Below, piece after piece: positions 17,075 to 25,485 of a stretch of 64,000 nt of DNA; the stretch's first letter is position 1, and the number at the start of each line of letters is the position of its first letter. This DNA is from Myxococcales bacterium. GTDB lineage: Bacteria > Myxococcota_A > Polyangia > Haliangiales > Haliangiaceae. The notes under the pieces are model-generated. The model was not told the origin of the DNA, did no database searches, and was given only the letters and a program-made list of their open reading frames with translations. A program made the position numbers and the translations under genes. The stretch lies in NCBI GenBank assembly GCA_947483555.1, contig CANKMW010000010.1:1-64000 (forward strand), read 5' to 3'.

Positions 17075-18391
17075 TCATCCCCCGGGCGCGGCCACGGCGG
17101 CGTCGGCGGCGAGGTCGAGGAACGTGTAGCGGTCGCGGATCTCGCGGGCGTGACGGCGCGCGTCGTCGAAGAGCGCGGCCGGCCAGCCGAGCGCGGCGGG
17201 ATCGAGCGGCGCGCCGGCGGCGGCGAGCAGCTGACGCAGCCGCGCCGCACCCACGGCGACCGCCGCCAGCCGGGACCGCATCGCCGGCCAGCCGCTGGCC
17301 AGCCGGGCGTTGAGCTGGTCGGCGCGGTGGCGGTCGAGCAGCTTGGGCTCGAGCTCGCGCCAGCAGCTGTCACCGGCCACGGCACCGAAGCGGCGGATCA
17401 CGTCCTCCCGCTGCACCGTGCTGGGCTGGAGCACCGGCGGCTGCTCGCGCGCGATGATCGCGTCCTGCAGGGTCGCCATCACCAGCGTACACACGCCGAT
17501 GTCCTCGCCGTGCAGGCCGACCGGCACCTCGGCGGTCCGCATCATCGTGACGTAGTGCGCGAGCAGGTGTTCGCCCTGACTGGCCGGGTAGCTGCCGCCG
17601 CAGATCGTCATGCCGAACCCCGACAGCACCAGCGTCCGCACCAGCCGACGCATCACCTCGAGGTCACCGGCCATGAGGGCGCGCGGCTCGGCCACCACCG
17701 CCGCTTCGTCGGCCGCCAGCAGCGCGAACGGGGCCTCGCGGTACGGGCGATCGAGGAGCAGATGGGCGAGCAGCCAGTCGACCTGGGCGGTCGAGCGGCA
17801 CGCGCTGTCGCCGAGACCGGCGCGGATCATCCGCGGCGGCGCGGCGGCCAGCACGCCGAGATCGAAGAACGCGCCGACCGGGGTCGCCGTGCGCAGCGAG
17901 CGCTTGATGCCGCCGTCGAGGACCGAGGCGCTCACCGACGTGTAGCCGTTCATCGACGGCGCGGTGGCGAACACCAGCTGGGGAATCCCGCGCGCGTGGG
18001 CCACCAGCTTGGCGAGATCGTTGAGGGTGCCGGATCCAACCGCGACCACGGCGTCGGTGCGCGGCTCGACGCTGGCCAGCAGCCGGGCGACGGTCTCGGT
18101 GTCGGCTTCCGGCGCCCGATCGAGCCGGATCGACTGGACGGTGAAACGGGACCGCAACGCGCGCTCGACGCGGTCGCCGAGCGCCTGGCCGGTGGCGGGA
18201 TCGGAGATCACGACCAGGCGCGGCCCGACGTCGAGCGCACGAACCAGCTCCACCTCGTCGCCCGCCAGGCTGTCGGCCACGATCACGGAGCGGGTGTCGG
18301 CGCCCAGCAGCTCGCCGGTCTCGGGATCCGGGTACCGACCGGCGAGCAAGAGGCCGATCGGGTCGGCCGCCGGCGGGTCAGCCGCTGGCAT
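17075..18391 (-). CDS. Glycerol-1-phosphate dehydrogenase-like protein (AraM/EgsA, iron-containing ADH superfamily)
   Basis: The product has 438 residues. The NAD(P)-binding part contains VVAVGSGTLNDLAKLVAHA and FATAPSMNGYTS, as in AraM/EgsA and dehydroquinate-synthase-like enzymes. Candidate metal ligands are the Asp in AGLGDSACRSTAQVDW, the His of PASQGEHLLAHY and the His of VGLHGEDIGVC. AraM-type enzymes reduce dihydroxyacetone phosphate to sn-glycerol-1-phosphate, but the GDSACRSTAQ variant differs from classic members (GDLxxKYTA), so substrate may differ. About 120 C-terminal residues are helical. Its ATG overlaps the end of the TIM-barrel gene by 14 nt, so it is the last gene of a three-gene operon. 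Confidence 0.75.
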   Translation of the reverse strand: MPAADPPAADPIGLLLAGRYPDPETGELLGADTRSVIVADSLAGDEVELVRALDVGPRLVVISDPATGQALGDRVERALRSRFTVQSIRLDRAPEADTETVARLLASVEPRTDAVVAVGSGTLNDLAKLVAHARGIPQLVFATAPSMNGYTSVSASVLDGGIKRSLRTATPVGAFFDLGVLAAAPPRMIRAGLGDSACRSTAQVDWLLAHLLLDRPYREAPFALLAADEAAVVAEPRALMAGDLEVMRRLVRTLVLSGFGMTICGGSYPASQGEHLLAHYVTMMRTAEVPVGLHGEDIGVCTLVMATLQDAIIAREQPPVLQPSTVQREDVIRRFGAVAGDSCWRELEPKLLDRHRADQLNARLASGWPAMRSRLAAVAVGAARLRQLLAAAGAPLDPAALGWPAALFDDARRHAREIRDRYTFLDLAADAAVAAPGG

Positions 18392-19043
18392 CGACCACGG
18401 CTCGCAGCTGCGACCGCAGCGATCCGACCTGGGGCGCGAACGAGCCGTCGAACGCCGCCGATCCGACCGTGAACGCGTCGACGCCGGCGGCGGCGAGCGC
18501 GCGGATCTGGGCCGGGGTCGCGATGCCGCCGGCGACCAGCAGGACGCCGTCCGTCGCCCGCCGCGCGGCGTGCACCAGCTCGAGTGGGTCGGCCTCGGTG
18601 GCCCGGTAGGCGAGCAGGTCGACGCCCGCGCAGCCGAGGGCCCGGAACCGCCGGCAGTCAGCCTCGACGTCGGCGGCCGAGCCACCGAGCCGCGTCGGGT
18701 GACCGAATGGCCGGCCCGGAAACGGCAAGTACTGCACCGCGCTGCCGGCGAGGATGTCGAGCACCTGCTCGACGAGCGTGCCGCCGAGCAGGCGATCGAC
18801 GCCGAGCTCGCGGGCCAGCCGCGCCGACTGCAGACCGGCCTCCGGCGTGGTGCTGACCACCTCCAGGTAGCTGGTCGCGCCCAGCTCCTTGATGCGGCGA
18901 TGGAGCCGGCCGAGCATCGCCGGTGGCACGCCGACGTCCTTGAAGCCGATGTGCGTGAGCCCGGTCGCGGCGAGGTCGTCGAGGACCTCGAGACCGTCGG
19001 TCACGGTCTGGTCGCCCCGGGTCAGCATGAACACGAAGTCCAT
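18378..19043 (-). CDS. TIM-barrel protein with C-terminal phosphate-binding motif, function unassigned
   Basis: The 221-residue product looks like a small (beta/alpha)8 barrel. It starts MDFVFMLTRGDQTV, continues THIGFKDVGVPPAML, ATSYLEVVSTTPEAGL and GVDLLAYRATEADPLELV, and ends with two Gly-rich loops, LLVAGGIATPAQIRALAAAG and VDAFTVGSAAFDGSF, the standard phosphate site of HisA/TrpF-like barrels. Relatives are sometimes annotated as a hydroxythreonine-phosphate dehydrogenase, which the fold does not support. Next to a glycerol-1-phosphate dehydrogenase one thinks of PcrB/GGGP synthase, also a TIM barrel, but the PcrB signature is missing. It lies 21 nt after the tryptophanase gene and overlaps the dehydrogenase gene. 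Confidence 0.6.
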   Translation of the reverse strand: MDFVFMLTRGDQTVTDGLEVLDDLAATGLTHIGFKDVGVPPAMLGRLHRRIKELGATSYLEVVSTTPEAGLQSARLARELGVDRLLGGTLVEQVLDILAGSAVQYLPFPGRPFGHPTRLGGSAADVEADCRRFRALGCAGVDLLAYRATEADPLELVHAARRATDGVLLVAGGIATPAQIRALAAAGVDAFTVGSAAFDGSFAPQVGSLRSQLRAVVDASG

Positions 19044-19064
19044 GACCCCAGTGTGTCACCAAAG

Positions 19065-20453
19065 TCAGAGCGGCGCGAAGCGGGCGGTGAAGTGACGCAG
19101 GAACGGCGGCTCCTCGACGATGCGCATGCCGCGCAGCGCATCCTTGCGCGCCACCACACCCTCGATCCCTTCGAGGATGTAGTCGCAGTGCGCCTGGGTG
19201 TAGACCCGGCGCGGAAACGCGAGCCGCACCAGCTCCAGCGCCGCCGGCACCAGCTGGCCATCGGGACCGGTCTTGCCGAACATCACCGAGCCGATCTCGC
19301 AGCCGCGCACGCCGAGCGCCAGGTAGAGCTCGCAGGCGAGGGCCTGGGCCGGTAGCTGCGCCGGGGACAGGTGGGGTAGGAACTCGCGAGCGTCGAGATA
19401 GACCGCGTGCCCGCCCGGCGGCTGCATCACCGGCATGCCGCGGCGAACCAGACCATCGGCCATGTAGCGGCTGACCGCGACCCGGTACTCGAGGTAGCGC
19501 TCGTCGAGCCCCTCCTCGAGCCCGACCGCCAGCGCCTCGAGATCGCGGGCCGCGAGCCCACCGTAGGTGGGGAAGCCCTCGGTCAGGATCAACAGGCTGC
19601 GCAAGGCCGGCATCCACTCGGAGCGCCGGGTCGCGATGAAGCCGCCGATGTTGGACATGCCGTCCTTCTTGCCGCTCATCAGCGCGGCATCGGCGAGATC
19701 GAAGACCTCGCGGGCGATCTGGCGCGGCGTGCGCTCGAGCTGTCCCGGCTCGCGCACCTTGATGAACCACGCGTTCTCGGCGAAGCGACAGGCGTCGATC
19801 ACGAACGGGATCCCGTGACTGCGGTAGATCGCCGCCGCGCCGCGCAGGTTGGCGAGCGACACCGGCTGACCGCCGCCGGTGTTGTTGGTGATCGTGATCA
19901 TGCCGAGCGGGATGCGGCCGGCGTGCTCGCGGCAGCAGGCCTCGAGCCGCGCCAGGTCGATGTTGCCCTTGAAGGGGTGGAGCGAGCGCGGATCGCGGCC
20001 TTCCGGGATGACCAGATCGAGCGCGGTGGCCCCCAGGTGTTCCAGGTTCGCGCGCGTGGTGTCGAAGTGGTTGTTCGACGGCACCACGTCGCCAGCCTTG
20101 ACCAGCGTCGAGAACACCAACCGCTCCGCCGCCCGGCCCTGGTGAGTCGGGATGACGTGCGGGAAGCCGGTGAGCTCGTGGACCACGGCCTCGAAGCGCT
20201 CGAAGCTGCGCGAGCCAGCGTAGCTCTCGTCGGCGACCATCATCGCGGCCCACTGCGCGGCGCTCATCGCGGTGGTGCCCGAGTCGGTGAGGAAGTCGAA
20301 CGTGACCTCGCGGGCCGGCACCAGGAACAGGTTCCAGCCGGCGGTCTCCAGCACCCGCTCGCGCTCGGGGCGGCTGCGGAACGGCAGCGGCTCCATGACC
20401 TTGACCTTGAACGGCTCGATGACGGTGCGGTGCTCGGGATCGGTGGTGGTCAC
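19065..20453 (-). CDS. tnaA: Tryptophanase/tyrosine phenol-lyase family beta-eliminating lyase
   Basis: The 462-residue length fits the PLP-dependent tryptophanase family. From GTG 20453 the protein reads through the substrate loop FDFLTDSGTTAMSAAQWAAM, GFPHVIPTHQGRAAE (PLP phosphate region), GMITITNNTGGGQPVSLANL, PFVIDACRFAENAWF (Asp to the PLP ring) and SGKKDGMSNIGGFIATR with the Schiff-base Lys at about 262. The reaction would be cleavage of L-tryptophan to indole, pyruvate and ammonia, or of tyrosine to phenol. I cannot separate the two with certainty, so the symbol is provisional. It is the first gene of the operon with the TIM-barrel and glycerol-1-phosphate dehydrogenase-like genes. 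Confidence 0.8.
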   Translation of the reverse strand: MTTTDPEHRTVIEPFKVKVMEPLPFRSRPERERVLETAGWNLFLVPAREVTFDFLTDSGTTAMSAAQWAAMMVADESYAGSRSFERFEAVVHELTGFPHVIPTHQGRAAERLVFSTLVKAGDVVPSNNHFDTTRANLEHLGATALDLVIPEGRDPRSLHPFKGNIDLARLEACCREHAGRIPLGMITITNNTGGGQPVSLANLRGAAAIYRSHGIPFVIDACRFAENAWFIKVREPGQLERTPRQIAREVFDLADAALMSGKKDGMSNIGGFIATRRSEWMPALRSLLILTEGFPTYGGLAARDLEALAVGLEEGLDERYLEYRVAVSRYMADGLVRRGMPVMQPPGGHAVYLDAREFLPHLSPAQLPAQALACELYLALGVRGCEIGSVMFGKTGPDGQLVPAALELVRLAFPRRVYTQAHCDYILEGIEGVVARKDALRGMRIVEEPPFLRHFTARFAPL

Positions 20454-20613
20454 GGGCGCGCGCAGATGCAATTCGCGGGCGCCGATCGGAACCCGAAATC
20501 CCGCAGCCGTTGCGCACCGGAGCCGGTCGCGCTGGCCGCCGCGAACTTCTTGCGCATGGCGGCCATGGCGGGCCAGGACAACCGGGTCCACGGCTTGCAG
20601 CGTGGAGGTCGCC

Positions 20614-21618
20614 ATGGAGGCAACGCCTGCATCGGCCGAGGCGCGGCACCAGATCCTGATCAGCGCGGTCGCCGCTGCCGTGATGGCGCCCAGCTCGCAC
20701 AACACGCAACCGTGGCGATTCCGGATCGTGGGCGGCGTGCTCGAAGTGCTCGCCGACCCACGTCGTCACCTGACCGTGATCGACGCCGAGCGGCGCCAGC
20801 TGGTGCAGAGCTGCGGCTGCGCGCTGTTCAACGCCCGCGTGGCCGTACGCGCCATGGGGTACGCGGACCAGGTCACGGTGTTCCCCGACCCCCAGCAGCC
20901 CGACTTGCTGGCCACGCTTCAGCTCGGCAAGCAGATCATCACCGACGACGGCGACCGGGCGTTGATGCACGCGTTGCCGTTGCGCCGCACCAACCGGCGA
21001 CCGTTCCTGCCCCGGCCGGTGGCGCTCGCCGACAGCGACGCGATGATCGCGGCGGCCGCCGGTGACGGGGTGTGGATCGTGCGGCTCGCGCCCGACCAGA
21101 AACACCAGGTCGGCAAGCTGGTCGATCGAGCCGACCGACTCCAGTACCGCGACCCGGCGTTCCGGATCGAGCTGTCGAGCTGGTTGACCGCGGCGGGCAG
21201 CCGGCGTCGCGACGGCATCCCGTTCGTCGAGAAGGAGTACGGGTCAGCGATGCCGTTCAGCGTCATGCGCGCGCTCCGCTCGCCGGGGCTCGGCGACTCC
21301 TTCGGCCGCCTCGAGGAGGAACTGGTGCGCGGCTCGCCGGTGGTCATGGTGCTCGGCACCGACGGCGACGCGCCGTGGGACTGGCTCGCCGCCGGGCAGG
21401 CGCTGCAGGGCCTGCTGCTCGACGCGACCGGGCTTGGCCTCGCGGCCGCGTTTCTCAACCAGGCCCTCGAGCTACCCGACCTCCGCGCCGAGGTCGCGCG
21501 CAGCGTCGGTCGCGCGGGTCAGCCCCAGATGATCCTCCGCCTGGGCTACCCGGAGGAGCCGATTCATCGTGCCGCGCCGCGCCGGTCGCTCGACGACGTC
21601 CTGCTGATCGTCGAATGA
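20614..21618 (+). CDS. Acg-family nitroreductase-like FMN protein
   Basis: The protein has 334 residues from ATG 20614. AAVMAPSSHNTQPWRFRIVG is the hallmark opening of Acg-type nitroreductases (FMN phosphate and ring contacts), followed by VIDAERRQLVQSCGCALFNA and RRTNRRPF. The second half has WLAAGQALQGLLLDATGLGL and QMILRLGYPEE, the end of the nitroreductase fold. In mycobacteria Acg is linked to dormancy and may sequester flavin; its reaction is unknown. The reading frame extends upstream to 20272, but that part is antisense to the tryptophanase gene, so the ATG at 20614 is preferred. The 160-bp divergent spacer (20454-20613) holds both promoters; I see no clear motif in it. Confidence 0.8.
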   Translation: MEATPASAEARHQILISAVAAAVMAPSSHNTQPWRFRIVGGVLEVLADPRRHLTVIDAERRQLVQSCGCALFNARVAVRAMGYADQVTVFPDPQQPDLLATLQLGKQIITDDGDRALMHALPLRRTNRRPFLPRPVALADSDAMIAAAAGDGVWIVRLAPDQKHQVGKLVDRADRLQYRDPAFRIELSSWLTAAGSRRRDGIPFVEKEYGSAMPFSVMRALRSPGLGDSFGRLEEELVRGSPVVMVLGTDGDAPWDWLAAGQALQGLLLDATGLGLAAAFLNQALELPDLRAEVARSVGRAGQPQMILRLGYPEEPIHRAAPRRSLDDVLLIVE

Positions 21619-21699
21619 ATCAAGGCGGTTGCGAACCGCGACTGCTCCATGCCGGTCTCTGCCACACCGCGAGCCGGTGAACGGTGTTTATGTCGCTGG

Positions 21700-23214
21700 A
21701 TGTACGCCACGTGCATCCTGCTGGTGATGGTCGCGGTTGCGGCCTGCAAGCCGATCGAGGTGAGCTTCCTCGATGCTGGCGTCGACGCCGGCGTGTCGGT
21801 CGCATGCGACGAGCAGGCGTGCAGCGACGTCGCCGATAGCTGCTGCCCGACGTCGTGTAACGCCAACAACGACCTCGACTGCGCGGCGGTGTGCGGCAAC
21901 GGAACCCTCGAGCCGGGCGAGCGCTGCGACCCGCTCGGCACCTGCCCCACCGAGTGCCCGGCGGCCGGGTGCCAGCTGTTCACGCTCGAGCAACCCGGCA
22001 CGTGCTTCGCCGTGTGCCAGCCGGCCGGACAACAGGCCGCCTGCCAGAACAACGATGGCTGCTGCCCGACCGGGTGCAACGCCAACAACGACTCCGACTG
22101 CCAGCCGGCGTGCGGCAACGGCGCCGTCGAGAGCGGCGAGACCTGCGATCCGCTGACCTCGTGCCCGTCGTCGTGCCCGCAGGTCGGCTGTCAGCTCCGC
22201 ACCCTCCAGGGTGGCGGCACGTGCGGCGCGCGGTGCGCGAACGCCGCGATGCAGTCGGCGTGCGTGAACGGTGACGGCTGCTGCCCGAGCGCCTGCAACG
22301 CCAACAACGACACCGACTGCCAGCCCGGCTGTGGCAACGGCATCCTCGAGACCGGCGAGACGTGCGACCCGCTCAACACGTGCCCGACCAGCTGTCCCGC
22401 GCTGGGCTGCCAGCTGCGAACCCTGCAGGGTGGTGGCACGTGCGGCGCGCTGTGCGTCAATGCCGGCACCCAGAACACGTGCATCAACAGCGACGGCTGC
22501 TGTCCCGGCACCTGCAACGCCAACAACGACAGCGACTGCGCGCCGATGTGCGGCAACGGCGTCGTCGAGACCGGCGAGACCTGCGACCCGAATGCCGGCG
22601 CCGGCCAGAACTGCCAGTGCGCCGCCGAGCCGTACACCTGTTATCGCCAGACCGGCGCGGCGAGCCAGTGCGACGTCCGTTGCCACCAGCCGGTCACCAC
22701 CTGCGGGATCGCCGACGACAGCTGCTGCGCCTTCGACGGCAGCGGCGGCTGCGGCGACCAGACCGACCGCGAGTGCATCGGCCCGCGCTGGCAGACGATG
22801 GAGTGGCCGCAGGTCGCCGACTACACCAGCACCAACTGCTCGACCCAGCGCATCTACGGCATCGAACCGCTCGGCTCGTACCTGTTCACGACCTGCTATC
22901 CGTCGGGCGCGCCGATCCCGGGCGGCGATCCCGTGATCGCCTCGGTGCGCGACAACCTCGGCAACACGTACAACGTCAGCAACAACGACTGCAGCGACGG
23001 CACGGCGCTACCGCGCGCGGTCGGCTGGCGCTGCGAGAACGACCAGGGCCGCCGAAACATGAGCTGCGCGTCGATGAGCCCGGGCGGCTTCCGGGCGGCG
23101 AGCGGCAACGTGTTCTACTTCGATGTTCGCATCTGCCCGCTCAGCGCCACGACGCCCGGGCGAGGCGCACTGCACATCTGGTTCAACGCGGTCCGGGCCC
23201 CGAACCAGGGCTGA
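21700..23214 (+). CDS. Cys-rich repeat lipoprotein (CGNG-x-x-E-x-GE-x-CD repeats)
   Basis: From ATG 21700 the product is 504 residues. It starts with a lipoprotein signal (MYATCILLVMVAVAAC). Residues ~30-350 contain about four copies of a ~75-residue Cys-rich unit with CGNG..E.GE.CDP, a CPxxCPxxGCQL segment, and DGCCPxxCNANNDxDC; the DNA repeats too. These disulfide-rich modules are common on myxobacterial surface proteins. The C-terminal ~170 residues are a separate beta-rich domain without repeats (WPQVADYTSTNCSTQRIYG, FYFDVRICPLS), perhaps a carbohydrate- or lectin-like domain. Location is the outer membrane or cell surface; role unknown. Start at 21700 chosen because the earlier start at 21649 lacks a hydrophobic leader. 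Confidence 0.75.
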   Translation: MYATCILLVMVAVAACKPIEVSFLDAGVDAGVSVACDEQACSDVADSCCPTSCNANNDLDCAAVCGNGTLEPGERCDPLGTCPTECPAAGCQLFTLEQPGTCFAVCQPAGQQAACQNNDGCCPTGCNANNDSDCQPACGNGAVESGETCDPLTSCPSSCPQVGCQLRTLQGGGTCGARCANAAMQSACVNGDGCCPSACNANNDTDCQPGCGNGILETGETCDPLNTCPTSCPALGCQLRTLQGGGTCGALCVNAGTQNTCINSDGCCPGTCNANNDSDCAPMCGNGVVETGETCDPNAGAGQNCQCAAEPYTCYRQTGAASQCDVRCHQPVTTCGIADDSCCAFDGSGGCGDQTDRECIGPRWQTMEWPQVADYTSTNCSTQRIYGIEPLGSYLFTTCYPSGAPIPGGDPVIASVRDNLGNTYNVSNNDCSDGTALPRAVGWRCENDQGRRNMSCASMSPGGFRAASGNVFYFDVRICPLSATTPGRGALHIWFNAVRAPNQG

Positions 23215-23233
23215 CCAGGCCTGCCGGGCCCGG

Positions 23234-23467
23234 CTACGCCTGCGTCCGCAGCTTCTCGTTGTAGAAGACCGTGATCGCGATGCAGTGAAACGCCTCGTCG
23301 CTCGACTGCGTCACCACGAACTGGGTGACGGTGAGCTGCGGGTGGGTCGCGATCCAGTCGGTGACCTTCTCGCCCAGCCGATCACGATCCGCGAACATGG
23401 TCGCCGAGAACACCTTGACGCCGTTGAAGCGCAGATCCGGTCGGCAGACCAACTCTCCTGAACTCAT
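23234..23467 (-). CDS. Conserved small protein of unknown function
   Basis: This small protein (77 residues from ATG 23467; upstream in-frame starts at 23485 and 23494 give up to 86) has strand-helix-strand pattern: GVKVFSATMFADRDRLGEKV, TDWIATHPQLTVTQFVVTQS, FHCIAITVFYNEK. I have an impression of similar short proteins in other myxobacteria, where the T-Q-S-S-D and FHC(I/L)xIT positions are kept, but I cannot name a family. It has no signal peptide or metal motif. It is convergent with the Cys-rich lipoprotein gene and lies head-to-head with the beta-barrel gene at 23633. Confidence 0.55.
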   Translation of the reverse strand: MSSGELVCRPDLRFNGVKVFSATMFADRDRLGEKVTDWIATHPQLTVTQFVVTQSSDEAFHCIAITVFYNEKLRTQA

Positions 23468-23632
23468 CGAACTAGCTTGTAACATCCCGGGCACTGTAGC
23501 TCAACGTCACGCGACCGTGGTGATTTTCGACTCCCGTGGCGGTTTCCGACGGCCAGCCGTGTCGTGGTCTTCACGGACGGGCAAGCCACGGTCACGAAAC
23601 CGCCCGGAACGGAAGCTGCTCAGGGTCTAGCC

Positions 23633-24271
23633 ATGACCAGCCGGATCGCGCTTCTCGTCCTCACCCTCGGGTCCTCGGCCGCCATCGCGGAGCCGGTGGA
23701 CGTCGGCTTCCGCGTCGGTGGCTACGGCTTCCATCGCGAGGGCGACCAGAGCGCCGACTCGTGGACCGAGTGCCGCATGAACGGGATCGGCGTGTTCGCG
23801 GGACGCAGCGTGCGCGGCCCGCTCTTCGTCGAGGCCGGCCTCGACGCCTACGTCTCGCAGGGGTTCCCGACCCCGACGCCGGACACCGATCTGCCGATCG
23901 ATCGGATGAGCGGCCTGGTCAGCGTCGCGGCCGGCGCCCGGACCCAGCTGGCGTCGCGGCTGCGGGGCTACGTCCAGCTCGGCGCCGCCGTCGAGCTCAC
24001 CCGGGTGGCGGTGCCCTACGGCGACGACCGCACGCTCCGCGATCAGAAGGTGATGCCGGCCGGCTTCTTCGGCGTCGGCCTCGATCTGCGGATCGCCCGC
24101 GGCACCTACGTTGGCGCCAGCTTCCGTACGCTGGTCATGGGCAACTTCGACTACGACCCGGCCAAGCTCGAGATGGAGAGCGCGTGGGTGGCGCCGCAGG
24201 CCGACGTGATCTTCGACGCCTCGCCCGACCTGGCCAACCAGGGTCAGTTCTACGTGCGCCGCGACCTCTGA
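23633..24271 (+). CDS. Outer-membrane beta-barrel-like protein
   Basis: The product has 212 residues from ATG 23633. A signal peptide (MTSRIALLVLTLGSSAAIAEP) is followed by alternating, amphipathic strands such as VDVGFRVGGYGFH, GPLFVEAGLDAYVSQ, VSVAAGARTQLASRL, GYVQLGAAVELTRVAV and TYVGASFRTLVMGNF. This pattern fits an 8-strand outer-membrane barrel, although the C-terminus ends in RRDL rather than the usual Phe. Ligand and role unknown. No close operon partner: the TerB-like gene starts 27 nt later on the same strand, so co-transcription is possible. Confidence 0.65.
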   Translation: MTSRIALLVLTLGSSAAIAEPVDVGFRVGGYGFHREGDQSADSWTECRMNGIGVFAGRSVRGPLFVEAGLDAYVSQGFPTPTPDTDLPIDRMSGLVSVAAGARTQLASRLRGYVQLGAAVELTRVAVPYGDDRTLRDQKVMPAGFFGVGLDLRIARGTYVGASFRTLVMGNFDYDPAKLEMESAWVAPQADVIFDASPDLANQGQFYVRRDL

Positions 24272-24298
24272 TCGCGAGCTCCGCGGTACCATCGCCGC

Positions 24299-24859
24299 AT
24301 GTCCGACCCTCGACCATTCGTCGCCCTGCCGGCGGCGGATCCGGCCCGCCTCGCCGCGGCCGTGCACAAGGTGGTGACCTCCAACGGCGCGCGCGCCGCG
24401 CGACTCCAGGCCGGCGCCGCGCAGTCGGTGGTCGACCGGCCGTCCGATCCCGACAGCGCGCGCTGGTTCCAGTCGCTGGTCGAGCTCGGCTGGCTGGTGG
24501 CCTCGGCCGATGGCTTCGATCCCGCCGAGCAGGCGGCGATGGCGGCGCTGCTCGCCACCGTGACCGGGCAGGCCGTCGATCACCAGCTGCTCGATCGCCA
24601 TCTCGACGACCTGTCCGATCAGGTCGCGATCATGGGCCGCAGCCAGCGCCTCGCCCGCGCCGCCGCCGAGCTGCACGACCAGTCCGCTGGCGACGACGCG
24701 CTGACGTTCGCGGCGCTGGTGGCGATGGCGGACGGCCGCCTCGACCACGTCGAGCTCGACGCCTTGATCGAGCTCGGCGATCGGCTCTCGATCACGGCCG
24801 AGCACGTGCGCACCCTGGTCCAGTCCCTGGCCACCGACGTGGAGGCGAACCTGCCATGA
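24299..24859 (+). CDS. TerB-like domain protein upstream of mglA
   Basis: This 186-residue, all-helical protein has two TerB-like acidic repeats: SLVELGWLVASADGFDPAEQAAM and FAALVAMADGRLDHVELDAL (each given in part), both with the A-D-G-x-x-x-x-x-E signature that in TerB proteins binds metal or phospholipid-linked partners. No signal peptide. Its stop overlaps the mglA start (ATGA), so translation is probably coupled and the two products likely work together; in many myxobacteria the gene before mglA is the roadblock protein mglB, which is absent here. A regulatory role toward the GTPase is inference from the coupling. Confidence 0.65.
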   Translation: MSDPRPFVALPAADPARLAAAVHKVVTSNGARAARLQAGAAQSVVDRPSDPDSARWFQSLVELGWLVASADGFDPAEQAAMAALLATVTGQAVDHQLLDRHLDDLSDQVAIMGRSQRLARAAAELHDQSAGDDALTFAALVAMADGRLDHVELDALIELGDRLSITAEHVRTLVQSLATDVEANLP

Positions 24860-25449
24860 GCTACGTCAACCACATGGCCAAGGAGCTCAACTGCAAGATC
24901 GTCTACTACGGTCCCGGGCTGTGCGGGAAGACGACGAATCTGCAGTTCATCTTCGGCCAGACCAAGAACGACGCCCGCGGCAAGTTGATCAGCCTCGCCA
25001 CCGAGACCGAGCGCACGTTGTTCTTCGACTTCCTGCCCATCGACCTCGGCGTGGTGCGCGGCTTCAAGGTCCGGTTCCACATCTACACCGTCCCCGGACA
25101 GGTGTTCTACGACGCCAGCCGCAAGCTGGTGCTGCGGGGCGCCGACGGCGTGATCTTCGTCGCCGATTCGCAGCCGAGCCGCATCGAGGCCAACATCGAG
25201 AGCGTCGAGAACCTGGCCCAGAACCTGACCGACACCGGCAGCGCGCTCGACAAGATCCCGTACATCATCCAGTACAACAAGCGCGACCTCCCCGAGGTCG
25301 CGTCGATCCAGGATCTCCGCGCCGAGCTCAACCCGCTCGGCGTGCCCGAGTTCGAGGCCTCGGCCCACAAGGGCGTGGGCGTGTTCGACACCCTCAAGGC
25401 GCTGTCCAAGCAGGTGCTGCAGCGCCTGGCCAAGTCCGACCCGACCTGA
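24856..25449 (+). CDS. mglA: MglA-family Ras-like GTPase (cell polarity/gliding motility)
   Basis: The 197-residue GTPase has the G1 P-loop YYGPGLCGKTTNLQ, switch region LISLATETERTLFFDF, G3 VPGQVFYDASRKLVLRGADG (the Asp of DxxG replaced as in MglA), G4 QYNKRDL and G5-like EASAHKG. These match myxobacterial MglA, which sits at the leading pole and drives motility and polarity through the GAP MglB and GEF RomR/RomX. Here it is coupled to a TerB-like gene, not to mglB, so this may be a paralogue with another partner. The following CBS genes lie 36 nt downstream on the same strand and may be in the operon. Confidence 0.9.
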   Translation: MSYVNHMAKELNCKIVYYGPGLCGKTTNLQFIFGQTKNDARGKLISLATETERTLFFDFLPIDLGVVRGFKVRFHIYTVPGQVFYDASRKLVLRGADGVIFVADSQPSRIEANIESVENLAQNLTDTGSALDKIPYIIQYNKRDLPEVASIQDLRAELNPLGVPEFEASAHKGVGVFDTLKALSKQVLQRLAKSDPT

Positions 25450-25485
25450 CCGGATCTGGGCTATCGTCGAGGCTGGAGGGGTGCA

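Noticed and set aside
18378..19043. TIM-barrel gene as PcrB (heptaprenylglyceryl phosphate synthase)
   Set aside because: Attractive beside a G1P dehydrogenase, but the YLEAGSG-type PcrB signature is absent and the start MDFVFMLTR belongs to another group.
21649..21699. Earlier start of the Cys-rich lipoprotein gene at 21649
   Set aside because: The extra residues do not form a signal sequence, whereas ATG 21700 opens directly into a lipoprotein signal.
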